NCBI RefSeq assembly: GCF_024169655.1
Contig: NZ_JALJWV010000001.1
Span: forward strand, 6,120,001-6,184,000
Direction of reading: 5' to 3'
Source: Pseudomonas marginalis
GTDB taxonomy: Bacteria; Pseudomonadota; Gammaproteobacteria; Pseudomonadales; Pseudomonadaceae
DNA length: 64,000 nt
This document shows, piece by piece, positions 24,701 to 35,123 of the stretch. The translations under genes were made by a program, and so were the position numbers. How positions within the stretch are numbered: position 1 is the stretch's first letter; each line of letters opens with the position of its first letter. The notes under the pieces are model-generated. The model made no database searches. It had not been told where the DNA came from and was given only the letters and a program-made list of their open reading frames with translations.

Positions 24701-25990
24701 TTACCTGCCACGCGTCCACAGATACCCACCCACCCCCATTCCCATCACACACAGGACGGCAACGTAGTAGGCCGGGCCCATCGGGCTTTCCTTCATCAGC
24801 AGCGACACCGCCAACGGCGTCAGCCCGCCGAATACGGCGTAGGCCACGTTGTAGGAGAACGACAACCCGCTGAAGCGCACCACCGGCGGGAAGGCTTTGA
24901 CCATCACGTAAGGCACCACGCCGATGGTGCCGACAAACAGGCCGGTCAGGGCGTACAGCGGGAACAGCCAGTCCGGGTGGTCCAGCAGGCTGTGATACAG
25001 CGTCCAGGAGGTCGCCAGCAACAGTGCGCAACCGACCACCAGTATGCGGCCGGCACCGAAGCGGTCGGCCAGGGCGCCGGCAGCAATGCAGCCCAGGCTC
25101 AGGGTCACGATGGCCAGGCTGTTGGCCTGCAGCGCAACGGTCGGGCTGAAGTGGTAGAGGGTTTGCAGCACGGTCGGGGTCATCAGGATGACGACTACGA
25201 CGCCGGCCGACAGCAGCCAGGTCAGCAGCATCGACAGCACGATGGCGCCACGGTGGTCGCGCAATACCGCGCGCAGCGGCAGTTCGGCGGCGAGTGTCTT
25301 GCGTTGCTGCATCTCGGCGAAGATCGGCGTTTCATGCAGCCAGCGGCGCAGGTACACCGACAGCAGGCCGAACACACCGCCGAGCAGGAACGGGATGCGC
25401 CAGGCGTAATCCGAGACCTGTTCCGGGCTGTAGAGCGTGTTGATGGCGGTGGCCACCAGCGAACCCAACAGGATGCCGGCGGTGAGGCCGCTGGTCAGGG
25501 TGCCGCAAGCGTAGCCAATGTGCCGCGGTGGGACGTGCTCGGAGACGAACACCCAGGCGCCCGGCACTTCGCCGCCGATCGCCGCGCCCTGGATCACGCG
25601 CATCAGCAGCAACAGGATCGGCGCCCACAGGCCGATCTGCGCGTAGGTCGGCAGCAGGCCCATGATCAGGGTCGGCACGGCCATCATGAAGATGCTCAGG
25701 GTGAACATTTTCTTGCGGCCCAGCAGGTCGCCGAAGTGCGCCATGATGATGCCGCCCAGGGGGCGCGCCAGGTAGCCGGCGGCGAAGATGCCGAAGGTCT
25801 GCATCATGCGCAGCCACTCGGGCATGTCAGCCGGGAAGAACAGTTTTCCGACCACGGTGGCGAAAAACACGAAGATGATGAAGTCGTAGAATTCCAGCGC
25901 CCCGCCCAAGGCAGACAGCGACAGGGTTTTGTAGTCGTTGCGGGTCAGCGGGCGCGACGGTTGCGCACTGCTTGCAGGCACGGAGGACAT
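24701..25990 (-). CDS. MFS transporter of the metabolite:H+ symporter (MHS) family
   Basis: 429 residues from the ATG at 25988-25990 (GAGAAG upstream). About 12 membrane helices; the family loop GDLLGRKKMFTLSIFMM after helix 2 and the RVIQGAAIGGEVPGAWVFVSEH segment are typical of MHS carriers such as citrate, alpha-ketoglutarate or proline/betaine transporters. Substrate cannot be told from sequence. Single gene, divergent from the thioesterase gene across a 468-base gap. Confidence 0.88.
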   Translation of the reverse strand: MSSVPASSAQPSRPLTRNDYKTLSLSALGGALEFYDFIIFVFFATVVGKLFFPADMPEWLRMMQTFGIFAAGYLARPLGGIIMAHFGDLLGRKKMFTLSIFMMAVPTLIMGLLPTYAQIGLWAPILLLLMRVIQGAAIGGEVPGAWVFVSEHVPPRHIGYACGTLTSGLTAGILLGSLVATAINTLYSPEQVSDYAWRIPFLLGGVFGLLSVYLRRWLHETPIFAEMQQRKTLAAELPLRAVLRDHRGAIVLSMLLTWLLSAGVVVVILMTPTVLQTLYHFSPTVALQANSLAIVTLSLGCIAAGALADRFGAGRILVVGCALLLATSWTLYHSLLDHPDWLFPLYALTGLFVGTIGVVPYVMVKAFPPVVRFSGLSFSYNVAYAVFGGLTPLAVSLLMKESPMGPAYYVAVLCVMGMGVGGYLWTRGR

Positions 25991-26458
25991 GGCAAGGCTT
26001 CTCTTATAGTAATCAGCGTAATAAGGACGGCACGCCCTGGACTTGCGGCGGTCCGGCAAGATAACAAATCGCTGGAAAAAGCACAGCGCCGAACGCTCAA
26101 CCGTCCAGACAGGCGAAATCCCCACGGCGCAGAGAGTCCGTCAACTTGGGCAGAAGAACAGTTGCCGGAAAAAGCTCCGTTACAGCGTCTATTTACCGAC
26201 CAAATGAGCGCCCAGAGGTCGTCGCGACGCCAGCGTCTCGATATACTCGGCCCTTGCAAGCGCCAGACCCGCAGTCTTGAGGGGCTGCTGTGCCAAAACG
26301 CCGTTGGGTGCCATCCAGCCGGTTTGGCAGAGTTTCCCTTTAGTACGCCTTACGAGAAACACAGCTCGCGTCGTGCGTTGGTGCTGAAATGTTTTTCTAC
26401 AAGACGGCTATCCACTTGAAACACCCATGAAGCGTCACGGCTCAGAGGCACCCTCGGC
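25991..26458. other. intergenic region without recognised element
   Basis: 468 bases between the divergent MHS transporter and thioesterase genes. It must hold both promoters. I see a TATACT hexamer near 26252 that could be a -10, but no Pho box, hairpin pair, tRNA or small conserved frame that I can support. Confidence 0.4.
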
Positions 26459-26863
26459 ATGATCGAACTCGAACAAGAAGATCCCATCCCGCAAGGCGAT
26501 CTCGCCCTGCAAATCACCGCGCTTCCGCGTGAAACCAACGGTTTCGGCGATATCTTCGGCGGCTGGCTGGTCTCGCAGATGGACCTGGCCGGTACGGCCA
26601 TGGCCAGCAAGGTCGCAGGCGGGCGTGTTGCCACCGTGGCCATTGATCGCATGGCGTTCCTGGTGCCGGTGGCCGTGGGCGCGCAATTGTCCTTCTATAC
26701 CCAGGCCCTGGAAATCGGCCGCAGCTCGATCCAGATGATGGTCGAAGTGTGGAGCGACGACCCGCTGTCCAGCGAATGGCGCAAGGTCACCGAGGCGGTG
26801 TTCGTGTTCGTCGCCATCGATGGCAGCGGCCGTACCCGTTCGGTGCCGTCGCGGGCGCGTTAA
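26459..26863 (+). CDS. acyl-CoA thioesterase, YciA-like hotdog protein
   Basis: 134 residues. Hotdog-fold hallmarks NGFGDIFGGWLVSQMDLAG (with the catalytic Asp) and VAIDRMAFLVPVAVG are clear. Such enzymes hydrolyse short to long acyl-CoAs and help regulate the CoA pool. Followed after 57 bases by the mutarotase gene in the same direction. Confidence 0.92.
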   Translation: MIELEQEDPIPQGDLALQITALPRETNGFGDIFGGWLVSQMDLAGTAMASKVAGGRVATVAIDRMAFLVPVAVGAQLSFYTQALEIGRSSIQMMVEVWSDDPLSSEWRKVTEAVFVFVAIDGSGRTRSVPSRAR

Positions 26864-26920
26864 ACCTCGCCGGGTTTTGACGGTCAATTGCCCATTGCCT
26901 GCCATTGAGAGTGCTTTGTT

Positions 26921-27820
26921 ATGCCGACGCCCCACGTTGAAACCGTCAAAATCGACGAGCTGGACTGCTGGCGCATCCGCCACAACGGTGCCGAACTGAT
27001 GGTGGCCCAACAGGGCGCGCACATCTTCAGTTACCAACGCACAGGCGAACAGCCGCTGATCTGGCCGAACAGGGCAGCCGTCTTCAAGGCCGGCAAAGGC
27101 ATCCGCACCGGCGTACCGGTGTGCTGGCCGTGGTTCGGCGTGTTCGACCGCAACCCGCGCAGCGTGCAGGCCATGCGCCAGAGCGATCAACCTGCGGGTG
27201 CCCACGGTTTCGTGCGTACTGCGATCTGGGAATTGGCCACAACCGAACTCGACGGCGACGCGCTGCGCGTCGACCTGGTGCTCCCCGTGCCTGCGGGCGG
27301 CTTTCCCGGCTGGCCCCATCAGGTCGACCTGACGCTGAGCCTGCGCCTGGACGATCAACTGCACATTCGCCTGACCAGCCATAACCATGGCCACGAAACG
27401 GTGACCCTCAGCCAGGCGCTGCACACCTACTTCGCCGTAAGCGACGTGCGCAACGTGCAGGTCGAAGGCCTGGACGGGTGTTCGTATATCGATACCGCCG
27501 ACGGTTGGGCCACCCGGCAACAGGCGGGGCTGCTGCACTTCAGCGCCGAGACCGACCGCATCTACCTCGACACCCCCGAGCAGTTGAACATCGTCGATAA
27601 AGACTGGCAGCGCCGCGTCCAGCTCACCAGCGAGGGTTCCCGGTCGACCGTGATCTGGAACCCCTGGACCGAACGGGCCAAGGCCTTCGACGACATGGCC
27701 GACGACGGCTGGCAGGGCATGTTGTGCATCGAGACGGCGAATGTGCTGGATGATGTGGTGGTGTTGGCGCCGGGCGAAAGCCACACGCTGGGCGTGAGCA
27801 TCACCAGTAGCACTTTGTAA
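26921..27820 (+). CDS. D-hexose-6-phosphate mutarotase (YeaD-like)
   Basis: 299 residues, aldose-1-epimerase-like beta-sandwich. The conserved catalytic histidines are in AHGFVRTAIW and HTYFAVSD, and the C-terminal Glu region CIETANV is present. Interconverts anomers of glucose-6-phosphate and related sugars. Probably co-transcribed with the thioesterase gene. Confidence 0.9.
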   Translation: MPTPHVETVKIDELDCWRIRHNGAELMVAQQGAHIFSYQRTGEQPLIWPNRAAVFKAGKGIRTGVPVCWPWFGVFDRNPRSVQAMRQSDQPAGAHGFVRTAIWELATTELDGDALRVDLVLPVPAGGFPGWPHQVDLTLSLRLDDQLHIRLTSHNHGHETVTLSQALHTYFAVSDVRNVQVEGLDGCSYIDTADGWATRQQAGLLHFSAETDRIYLDTPEQLNIVDKDWQRRVQLTSEGSRSTVIWNPWTERAKAFDDMADDGWQGMLCIETANVLDDVVVLAPGESHTLGVSITSSTL

Positions 27821-27849
27821 ATCCTCCCAGATTGGGTTTTGTGTGTGGT

Positions 27850-28386
27850 TTAGAGATCCGACTCCTTCACCACCCGCACCTTCTGCGCATCCAACGCATA
27901 CGCCGCATCGGCCAGGTCATTGTTGACCGTCTCCACCTTCACCGTGCCCGTGACCCACAGCGGCGTGTAGATATCATCCAGCTTCAACCCCTTGGGGTAA
28001 CGCACCAATACCAACTGGTTCGGCGGCGGTGGCGGCACGTGGATGCATGCGCCGGGGTACGGCACCAGGAAGAACAGCGTACTGCGGCCCTTGGCGTCGG
28101 TTTCCAAGGGCACCGGGTAACCGCCGATGCGGATGTTTTTGCCGTTCATGGCGGCCACGGTCTTGGTGGAATACATCACCGCCGGCAACCCCTTGCTCTG
28201 CTTCAAGCCACCTTTGTCGGTAAAGGTGCCCTGGGCTTCGGGGGAGTTGTGGTCGATTTCCGGCATCTGTTCGAGAGCTTTCTGGTCCGACAGCGGCATC
28301 AGGTCCAGCCAGTCGGTTTCCGGCAATTCGCCAGCATGAGCCAGGCCTGGGCCGAGCAGGAGAAACATCAAGAGGAGACGGCGCAT
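27850..28386 (-). CDS. secreted DUF3299 protein
   Basis: 178 residues from the ATG at 28384-28386, giving a clean signal peptide (MRRLLLMFLLLGPGLAHA). The mature part (LDLMPLSDQKALEQM ... FLLVPYPGACIHVPPPPPNQ ... KVETVNNDLADAAYAL) matches the DUF3299 pattern I recall: a periplasmic or exported protein of unknown function, with a conserved Cys-His pair in ACIHVP. Convergent with the mutarotase gene. Confidence 0.8.
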   Translation of the reverse strand: MRRLLLMFLLLGPGLAHAGELPETDWLDLMPLSDQKALEQMPEIDHNSPEAQGTFTDKGGLKQSKGLPAVMYSTKTVAAMNGKNIRIGGYPVPLETDAKGRSTLFFLVPYPGACIHVPPPPPNQLVLVRYPKGLKLDDIYTPLWVTGTVKVETVNNDLADAAYALDAQKVRVVKESDL

Positions 28387-28464
28387 GGAGGAGCTCGACA
28401 AGGTAAACAGTGCCGGCATTCTAGCCCTCTGCGCCTGCGCAGCGCAGAGGACTTTGTCGCTCGA

Positions 28465-28710
28465 TTACTTCTTTTTGATCAGGCCGTAGATCACCAACAA
28501 CACAATGGCGCCGACCAATGCGCCGATAAAGCCCGCGCCCTGGCCTGCCTGGTAGATACCCAGTGCCTGACCGCCATAGGTGGCGGCAAGGGAGCCGGCG
28601 ATACCCAGCAGGATGGTCATGATCCAGCCCATGTTGTCGTCACCGGGCTTGAGGAAGCGCGCCAGCAGGCCGACGATCAGGCCGATAAAGATGGTTCCGA
28701 TGATACCCAT
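28465..28710 (-). CDS. GlsB/YeaQ/YmgE-family small membrane protein
   Basis: 81 residues from the ATG at 28708-28710 (GAGGGA upstream). Three glycine-rich membrane helices (MGIIGTIFIGLIVGLLARFL, MGWIMTILLGIAGSLAATYG, FIGALVGAIVLLVIYGLI) and a lysine tail. Family members are general-stress membrane proteins of unknown mechanism. Confidence 0.9.
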   Translation of the reverse strand: MGIIGTIFIGLIVGLLARFLKPGDDNMGWIMTILLGIAGSLAATYGGQALGIYQAGQGAGFIGALVGAIVLLVIYGLIKKK

Positions 28711-28816
28711 GGCATTTCCCTCTGATTGAAAGTGAGTCATGACAAAGCCTAGCGAGGCTTTGTCATCCTGCAATCAGAGAGACGGCGGCCACCATTGGTT
28801 CCCGCCGGCCCCAGGG

Positions 28817-29902
28817 TTATTGCTCGGCGATCAACGCCTCTACTTTAAGGATCTGCGCTTGCAGCGTCGCACGGTCCTGGCAGCGCAGGTTGGCGTGGCC
28901 GACCTTGCGCCCGGCCTTGAAGGCCTTGCCGTAGTGATGCAGGTGGCAATCGTCGATGGCGACGACTTTTTCAACCGGCGGGACCACACCGATGAAGTTG
29001 AGCATGGCGCTCTCGCCCACCTTGGCCGTAGAGCCCAGCGGCAAGCCCGCCACCGCGCGCAGGTGGTTCTCGAACTGGCTGCACTCGGCGCCTTCGGTGG
29101 TCCAGTGCCCGGAGTTATGCACGCGCGGGGCGATTTCGTTGGCCTTGAGGCCACCGTCGACTTCAAAGAACTCGAACGCCATCACGCCGACATAATCCAG
29201 TTGCTTGAGCACACGGCTGGAATAGTCTTCGGCCAGGGCCTGCAACGGGTGATCGGTGCTGGCCACGGACAGCTTGAGGATGCCGTTGTCGTGGGTGTTG
29301 TGGACCAGCGGATAGAAGCGGGTCTCGCCATCGCGGGCACGCACGGCGATCAGCGAGACTTCGCCGGTGAACGGCACGAAGCCTTCCAGCAGGCAGGCCA
29401 CGCCGCCCAGCTCGGCGAAAGTGCCGACCACATCGGCGGCGGTGCGCAGGACTTTCTGGCCCTTGCCGTCGTAACCCAGGGTGCGGGTTTTCAGCACGGC
29501 CGGCAGGCCGATGCTGGCGACGGCGGCGTCCAGGTCCGCCTGGGACTGGATATCGGCGAAGGCCGGGGTCGGAATGCCCAGGTCCTTGAACATGCTCTTC
29601 TCGAACCAGCGGTCACGGGCGATGCGCAAGGCTTCGGCGCTCGGGTACACCGGCACGAACTGCGAGAGGAAGGCCACGGTTTCGGCCGGGACACTTTCGA
29701 ACTCGAAGGTCACCAGGTCGACTTCGTCGGCCAGTTGGCGCAGGTGGTCCGGGTCGCTGTAGTCAGCGCGCAGGTGTTCACCCAACGCGGCCGCACAGGC
29801 ATCCGGCGCCGGGTCCAGGAAAGCGAAGTTCATCCCCAGCGGCGTTCCCGCCAGGGCCAGCATGCGACCCAGTTGGCCGCCACCGATTACACCGATTTTC
29901 AT
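28817..29902 (-). CDS. purK: N5-carboxyaminoimidazole ribonucleotide synthase
   Basis: 361 residues from the ATG at 29900-29902, which has GAGG nine bases upstream; a start three codons earlier lacks this. N-terminal KIGVIGGGQLGRMLALAG, ATP-grasp central part (VLKTRTLGYDGKGQKVL) and the EIAPRVHNSGHWT motif. Converts AIR, ATP and bicarbonate to N5-CAIR in purine synthesis; forms an operon with purE, 11 bases upstream. Confidence 0.97.
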   Translation of the reverse strand: MKIGVIGGGQLGRMLALAGTPLGMNFAFLDPAPDACAAALGEHLRADYSDPDHLRQLADEVDLVTFEFESVPAETVAFLSQFVPVYPSAEALRIARDRWFEKSMFKDLGIPTPAFADIQSQADLDAAVASIGLPAVLKTRTLGYDGKGQKVLRTAADVVGTFAELGGVACLLEGFVPFTGEVSLIAVRARDGETRFYPLVHNTHDNGILKLSVASTDHPLQALAEDYSSRVLKQLDYVGVMAFEFFEVDGGLKANEIAPRVHNSGHWTTEGAECSQFENHLRAVAGLPLGSTAKVGESAMLNFIGVVPPVEKVVAIDDCHLHHYGKAFKAGRKVGHANLRCQDRATLQAQILKVEALIAEQ

Positions 29903-29913
29903 CGTCAACAACC

Positions 29914-30405
29914 TCAGGCGATACGTGGGTCTGGATTGTCCAGCACGCTGTCTGTCTGCTCAGCACGGAATTTTTTCAGCACCGCGTGGAACTGCGGGTG
30001 CTTAGCGCCCAGGATGCTGGCGGACAGCAACGCGGCGTTGATCGCGCCGGCCTTGCCGATCGCCAGGGTCGCCACCGGAATACCGGCTGGCATCTGCACG
30101 ATGGACAACAGCGAATCCACGCCCGAGAGCATCGACGACTGCACCGGTACGCCAAGCACCGGCAGGTGGGTCTTGGCCGCACACATGCCCGGCAGGTGCG
30201 CTGCACCGCCGGCACCGGCGATGATCACCTCGATGCCACGGGATTCTGCTTCATCGGCATACTGGAACAGCAAATCCGGGGTGCGGTGGGCAGAGACCAC
30301 TTTCACTTCATACGGAATGCCGAGTTTTTCCAGCATATCGGCGGTGTGGCTAAGGGTGGACCAATCGGACTTGGAGCCCATGATCACGCCAACCAATGCA
30401 CTCAT
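29914..30405 (-). CDS. purE: N5-CAIR mutase
   Basis: 163 residues, class I PurE. Contains the MGSKSDWSTLSHTADMLEK and VVSAHRTPD signature motifs and AGAGGAAHLPGM. Moves the carboxyl of N5-CAIR to carbon, giving CAIR. First gene of purEK; the leader contains a terminator-like hairpin (30443-30481). Confidence 0.97.
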   Translation of the reverse strand: MSALVGVIMGSKSDWSTLSHTADMLEKLGIPYEVKVVSAHRTPDLLFQYADEAESRGIEVIIAGAGGAAHLPGMCAAKTHLPVLGVPVQSSMLSGVDSLLSIVQMPAGIPVATLAIGKAGAINAALLSASILGAKHPQFHAVLKKFRAEQTDSVLDNPDPRIA

Positions 30406-30442
30406 CGTCGTGCCTCTTCTCTCTGGGCGCCCACAGGCGCGT

Positions 30443-30481
30443 CAAAAAACAACAAGCCACGCGGGAAATCCGGCGTGGCTT
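30443..30481 (-). promoter_or_regulatory. terminator-like hairpin in the purEK leader (possible attenuator)
   Basis: On the minus strand AAGCCACGC and GCGTGGCTT (30454-30462/30473-30481) form a perfect 9-bp stem with a 10-base loop, followed by GTTGTTTTTT. It stands 38 bases before the purE start and downstream of a possible -10 (TATACT, 30524-30529). It could end incoming transcription from the LysR side or attenuate purEK. Confidence 0.65.
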
Positions 30482-30631
30482 GGTGTACGAATTAAGGCCG
30501 GTTGGACCGGCCGAAGGCCGCGCAGTATACCGTAATAACGCAGATAAACAGCCCCTCGGATGACCATCTGTCTAGCGGCACAAACCGGCGGTTTTATTGA
30601 CTTAAAAGTCAGCGAAAACACCCCCAAACCC

Positions 30632-30709
30632 TGTGGGAGGGAGCTTGCTCCCGATAGCGGTGCATCAGTGACATATTAGTGCCTGACACACGGCTATCGG
30701 GCTCAAGTA
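30632..30709. repeat. REP element with truncated partner
   Basis: A complete REP (TGTGGGAGGGAGCTTGCTCC...GATAGCGG, 30632-30660) is followed ~27 bases later by only part of an inverted partner (ggctatcgggctcaag, ~30693-30708), which stops next to the LysR gene's stop codon. A decayed REPIN. Confidence 0.8.
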
Positions 30710-31611
30710 TTCTGCGCCGCGCCACCTTCCAGCTTGCGCCACAACAACCGCACATTCGCCTTGCGCACCAACGCACAGCGATACAGGCGAATCTCCAGCG
30801 GCACATGCCATTGCGACCCGCCGCACACCACCAGCTCACCGCGGGCCAGTTCCGCCCGCACACTCAGTTGCGGCACCCAGGCAATGCCCAGGCCTTCCAG
30901 GGCCATGCTTTTAAGGCTGTCGGCCATCGCGGTTTCGTAAACCGTGGTAAAGCGCAGGGCACGTTGGCGCAACAGCAGGTTCACCGAACGCCCCAGAAAT
31001 GCCCCGGCGCTGTAGGCCAGCAGCGGCACACTGCCCTCGCCTTCCAGGTCGAACAATGGCTTGCCCTCGGCATCGGCGGCGCACACCGGGAGCATTTCGG
31101 TATTGCCCAGGTGCAGTGACGGGAAGATCTCCGGGTCCATCTGCATCGCCGCATCCGGGTCGTAGAACGCCAGCATCAAATCGCAGCCGCCTTCGCGCAG
31201 GGCATGCACGGCATCGCCGACGTTGGTGGCGACCAGCCGGGTCGCAATGTTCAAACCCTCGTTGCGCAGTTGCGCGATCCAGCGCGGGAAGAAGCCCAGC
31301 GCCAGGGAGTGCGCCGCCGCCACTTGCATGACTTCGCCCTGCCCGCCTTCCAAGTGATGCAAATGACGCAGCACTTCACCGAGTTGCTCGACCACCGTGC
31401 GCGCAGTCACCAGGAACAACTGCCCCGCCGCCGTCAATTCCACCGGCGTGCGCGAGCGGTTGACCAGGGTCAGGCCCAGTGCGGCCTCCAGGCTGCGGAT
31501 ACGGCGGCTGAACGCCGGCTGGGTGACAAAGCGTCGCTCCGCCGCCTGGGAAAAACTGCGCGTCGCCGCCAGGGCGCTGAAGTCTTCCAGCCATTTGCTC
31601 TCAAGGTTCAT
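30703..31611 (-). CDS. LysR-family transcriptional regulator
   Basis: 302 residues from the ATG at 31609-31611 (GGAGG upstream). N-terminal winged helix (MNLESKWLEDFSALAATRSF SQAAERRFVTQPAFSRRIRS) and a LysR substrate-binding domain (~90-295). Divergent from aspA with 182 bases between, the classic LysR arrangement, so it may control aspartase in response to an amino acid (inference). Confidence 0.9.
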   Translation of the reverse strand: MNLESKWLEDFSALAATRSFSQAAERRFVTQPAFSRRIRSLEAALGLTLVNRSRTPVELTAAGQLFLVTARTVVEQLGEVLRHLHHLEGGQGEVMQVAAAHSLALGFFPRWIAQLRNEGLNIATRLVATNVGDAVHALREGGCDLMLAFYDPDAAMQMDPEIFPSLHLGNTEMLPVCAADAEGKPLFDLEGEGSVPLLAYSAGAFLGRSVNLLLRQRALRFTTVYETAMADSLKSMALEGLGIAWVPQLSVRAELARGELVVCGGSQWHVPLEIRLYRCALVRKANVRLLWRKLEGGAAQNT

Positions 31612-31793
31612 CAGTTCCTCCCACGGGTGCGCACCATTTTGGCCCACACGCCCGCCATGATAGCCGGGTCACACGACTATTATGCCGTTTGTGCATAGGC
31701 CAGTGCTTAACAGCATTGGCCCAAAAACTTCCACAAGCCTAGCATTCACAGCGTTCCGGCTAGTTCCGGGTCCATATCGAGATGATTTCCATC

Positions 31794-33218
<1,425 letters not shown>

Positions 33219-33271
33219 GCGTTTGTTGCACCGCTCACCAGGTTGAGGGACTAGACACCTCTCACCTTTTG

Positions 33272-33307
33272 AGGGCCCGAAGGCTCGTTCTTCAGGCCCT
33301 TTTTTTT
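33272..33307 (+). terminator. Rho-independent terminator after aspA
   Basis: AGGGCC-C-GAAG ... CTTC-A-GGCCCT followed by eight T (33300-33307), about 55 bases past the aspA stop. The rest of the gap to 33598 contains nothing I recognise apart from the space for a promoter. Confidence 0.9.
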
Positions 33308-33598
33308 GCCTCAAGGTTGTGAAATGACGCCCATAAAAATTCCAACATCGCCCCTGCCCGCCACCCCTTGGCTGAAACCTTTAATCAGCCCAGGCAGACG
33401 GATCACGTTCGCCTAGGTATAGTGCCGCCCCTCTTCGCGCCAACGGCCGTCGGTAACGAGGCCCGGACACACGCGAAACCGCATGAATAACAACACCCGC
33501 AAAAGGATGGGGTCGAACCGTCGCGCACTGCCTGGTGCCAAGCGACAGCGTCGAACCGTCCTGCGTTTGCCATTAGAAAAATCAGCGAGGAACACTCC

Positions 33599-35050
33599 AT
33601 GCTCGAAGTCATCAACGACTTCCTCTCCGGGAAAGTACTGATCGTGCTCATTGTCGGGCTCGGCGGCTACTTCACGATCCGCTCGCGTTTCGTTCAGTTG
33701 CGTCACTTTTTCCACATGTTTTCGGTGTTTCGCGACAGCCTGAAAAACAGCTCCGACCAGCTCAGCTCGTTCCAGGCGCTGATGCTCAGCCTGGCCGGCC
33801 GCGTCGGTGCCGGTAACATCGCAGGCGTCGGCATTGCCGTGACCCTGGGCGGCCCGGGTGCCGTGTTCTGGATGTGGGTCACCGCGTTGGTGGGCATGTC
33901 CTCGAGCTTTATCGAGTGCTCCCTCGGCCAACTGTACAAGCGCACCGACGCCGAAGGCACCTTCCGTGGCGGCCCGGCCTATTACATCCAGCACGGCCTG
34001 CACAAACGCTGGCTGGGCATGGTGATGGCGTTCCTGCTGCTGGTAACCTTCGGTTTTGCCTTCAACGGCCTGCAAGCGCATGCCGTGACGCACTCGCTGA
34101 ACAACGCCTTCGGCCTCGACACCACCTACACCGGCCTGGCCCTGGCGGCATTGCTGGGCCTGGTGTTCATCGGCGGGATCAAGCGGATCGCCTCGATTGC
34201 CGACCTGCTGGTGCCGGTCAAGACCCTGGTCTACATCGCCGTGACCCTGTACGTGATCGTGCTGCAATTCGACCACGTGCCGGCCATGCTCGCGACCATC
34301 GTCAAGAGCGCGTTCGGCCTCGACCAGGCCTTCGGCGGCCTGGTGGGCAGCGCGATCATCATGGGTGTGAAGCGCGGCGTGTTCGCCAACGAAGCCGGTT
34401 TGGGCAGTGCGCCTAACGTGGCGGCAGTCGCGTCGGTGGAACACCCGATCGCTCAAGGTGTGGTGCAAGCGTTCAGCGTGTTCCTCGACACCTTCGTGAT
34501 CTGCACCTGCACCGCGTTGCTGATCCTGCTCTCCGGTTTCTACACCCCGGGCTTCGAAGGCGACGGCATTGCCCTGACCCAGAACTCCCTGGCGGCCGTG
34601 GTCGGCGAGTGGGGCCGGATGTTCATCTCGGTGGCCCTGGCGTTGTTCGTGTTCACCTCGATCATGTACAACTACTACCTCGGCGAGAGCAACCTGCGCT
34701 TTTTGGTCGGCAACAACCGCAAGGTGCTGATGGGCTACCGCGCACTGGTGCTGGTGCTGATTTTCTGGGGTTCGATCGAGAACCTGAGCACCGTGTTCGC
34801 CTTCGCCGACATCACCATGACCATGCTTGCATTCGTCAACCTGTTCGCCCTGGCGTTCCTGTTCAAGATCGCCATGCGCATCCTGAACGACTACGACAAC
34901 CAGCGCGCAGCGGGCATCAGGACCCCGGTCTTCGACTCCAGCCAGTTCCCCGACCTGGACCTGGACCGCAACGCCTGGCCGGCCAACCCGGTGAAACCGG
35001 AGCCTGCCGCTAAAGCGCCTGCTGAATCGATCGCGCTGGCGCAACGCTAA
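33599..35050 (+). CDS. sodium:alanine symporter (AGCS family)
   Basis: 483 residues, ten or eleven membrane helices. Family motifs GRVGAGNIAGVGIAVTLGGPG and the AYYIQHGL and GIKRIASIADLLVP segments identify the alanine/glycine:cation symporters. Imports small neutral amino acids with Na+. Between aspA and the asparaginase gene, making an amino-acid catabolism cluster. Confidence 0.93.
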   Translation: MLEVINDFLSGKVLIVLIVGLGGYFTIRSRFVQLRHFFHMFSVFRDSLKNSSDQLSSFQALMLSLAGRVGAGNIAGVGIAVTLGGPGAVFWMWVTALVGMSSSFIECSLGQLYKRTDAEGTFRGGPAYYIQHGLHKRWLGMVMAFLLLVTFGFAFNGLQAHAVTHSLNNAFGLDTTYTGLALAALLGLVFIGGIKRIASIADLLVPVKTLVYIAVTLYVIVLQFDHVPAMLATIVKSAFGLDQAFGGLVGSAIIMGVKRGVFANEAGLGSAPNVAAVASVEHPIAQGVVQAFSVFLDTFVICTCTALLILLSGFYTPGFEGDGIALTQNSLAAVVGEWGRMFISVALALFVFTSIMYNYYLGESNLRFLVGNNRKVLMGYRALVLVLIFWGSIENLSTVFAFADITMTMLAFVNLFALAFLFKIAMRILNDYDNQRAAGIRTPVFDSSQFPDLDLDRNAWPANPVKPEPAAKAPAESIALAQR

Positions 35051-35062
35051 GCGTAGATGACA

Positions 35063-35105
35063 CGCCGCCTGGCCTTGGGCATGCTCTGGGCTTGGCGGCG
35101 TTTTT
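35063..35105 (+). terminator. Rho-independent terminator after the symporter gene
   Basis: CGCCGCC (35063-35069) pairs with GGCGGCG (35094-35100), followed by TTTTT. It stands before the asparaginase ribosome-binding site, so read-through would be needed for co-transcription. Confidence 0.85.
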
Positions 35106-35123
35106 CGTTCAGGAGATTTTTCG

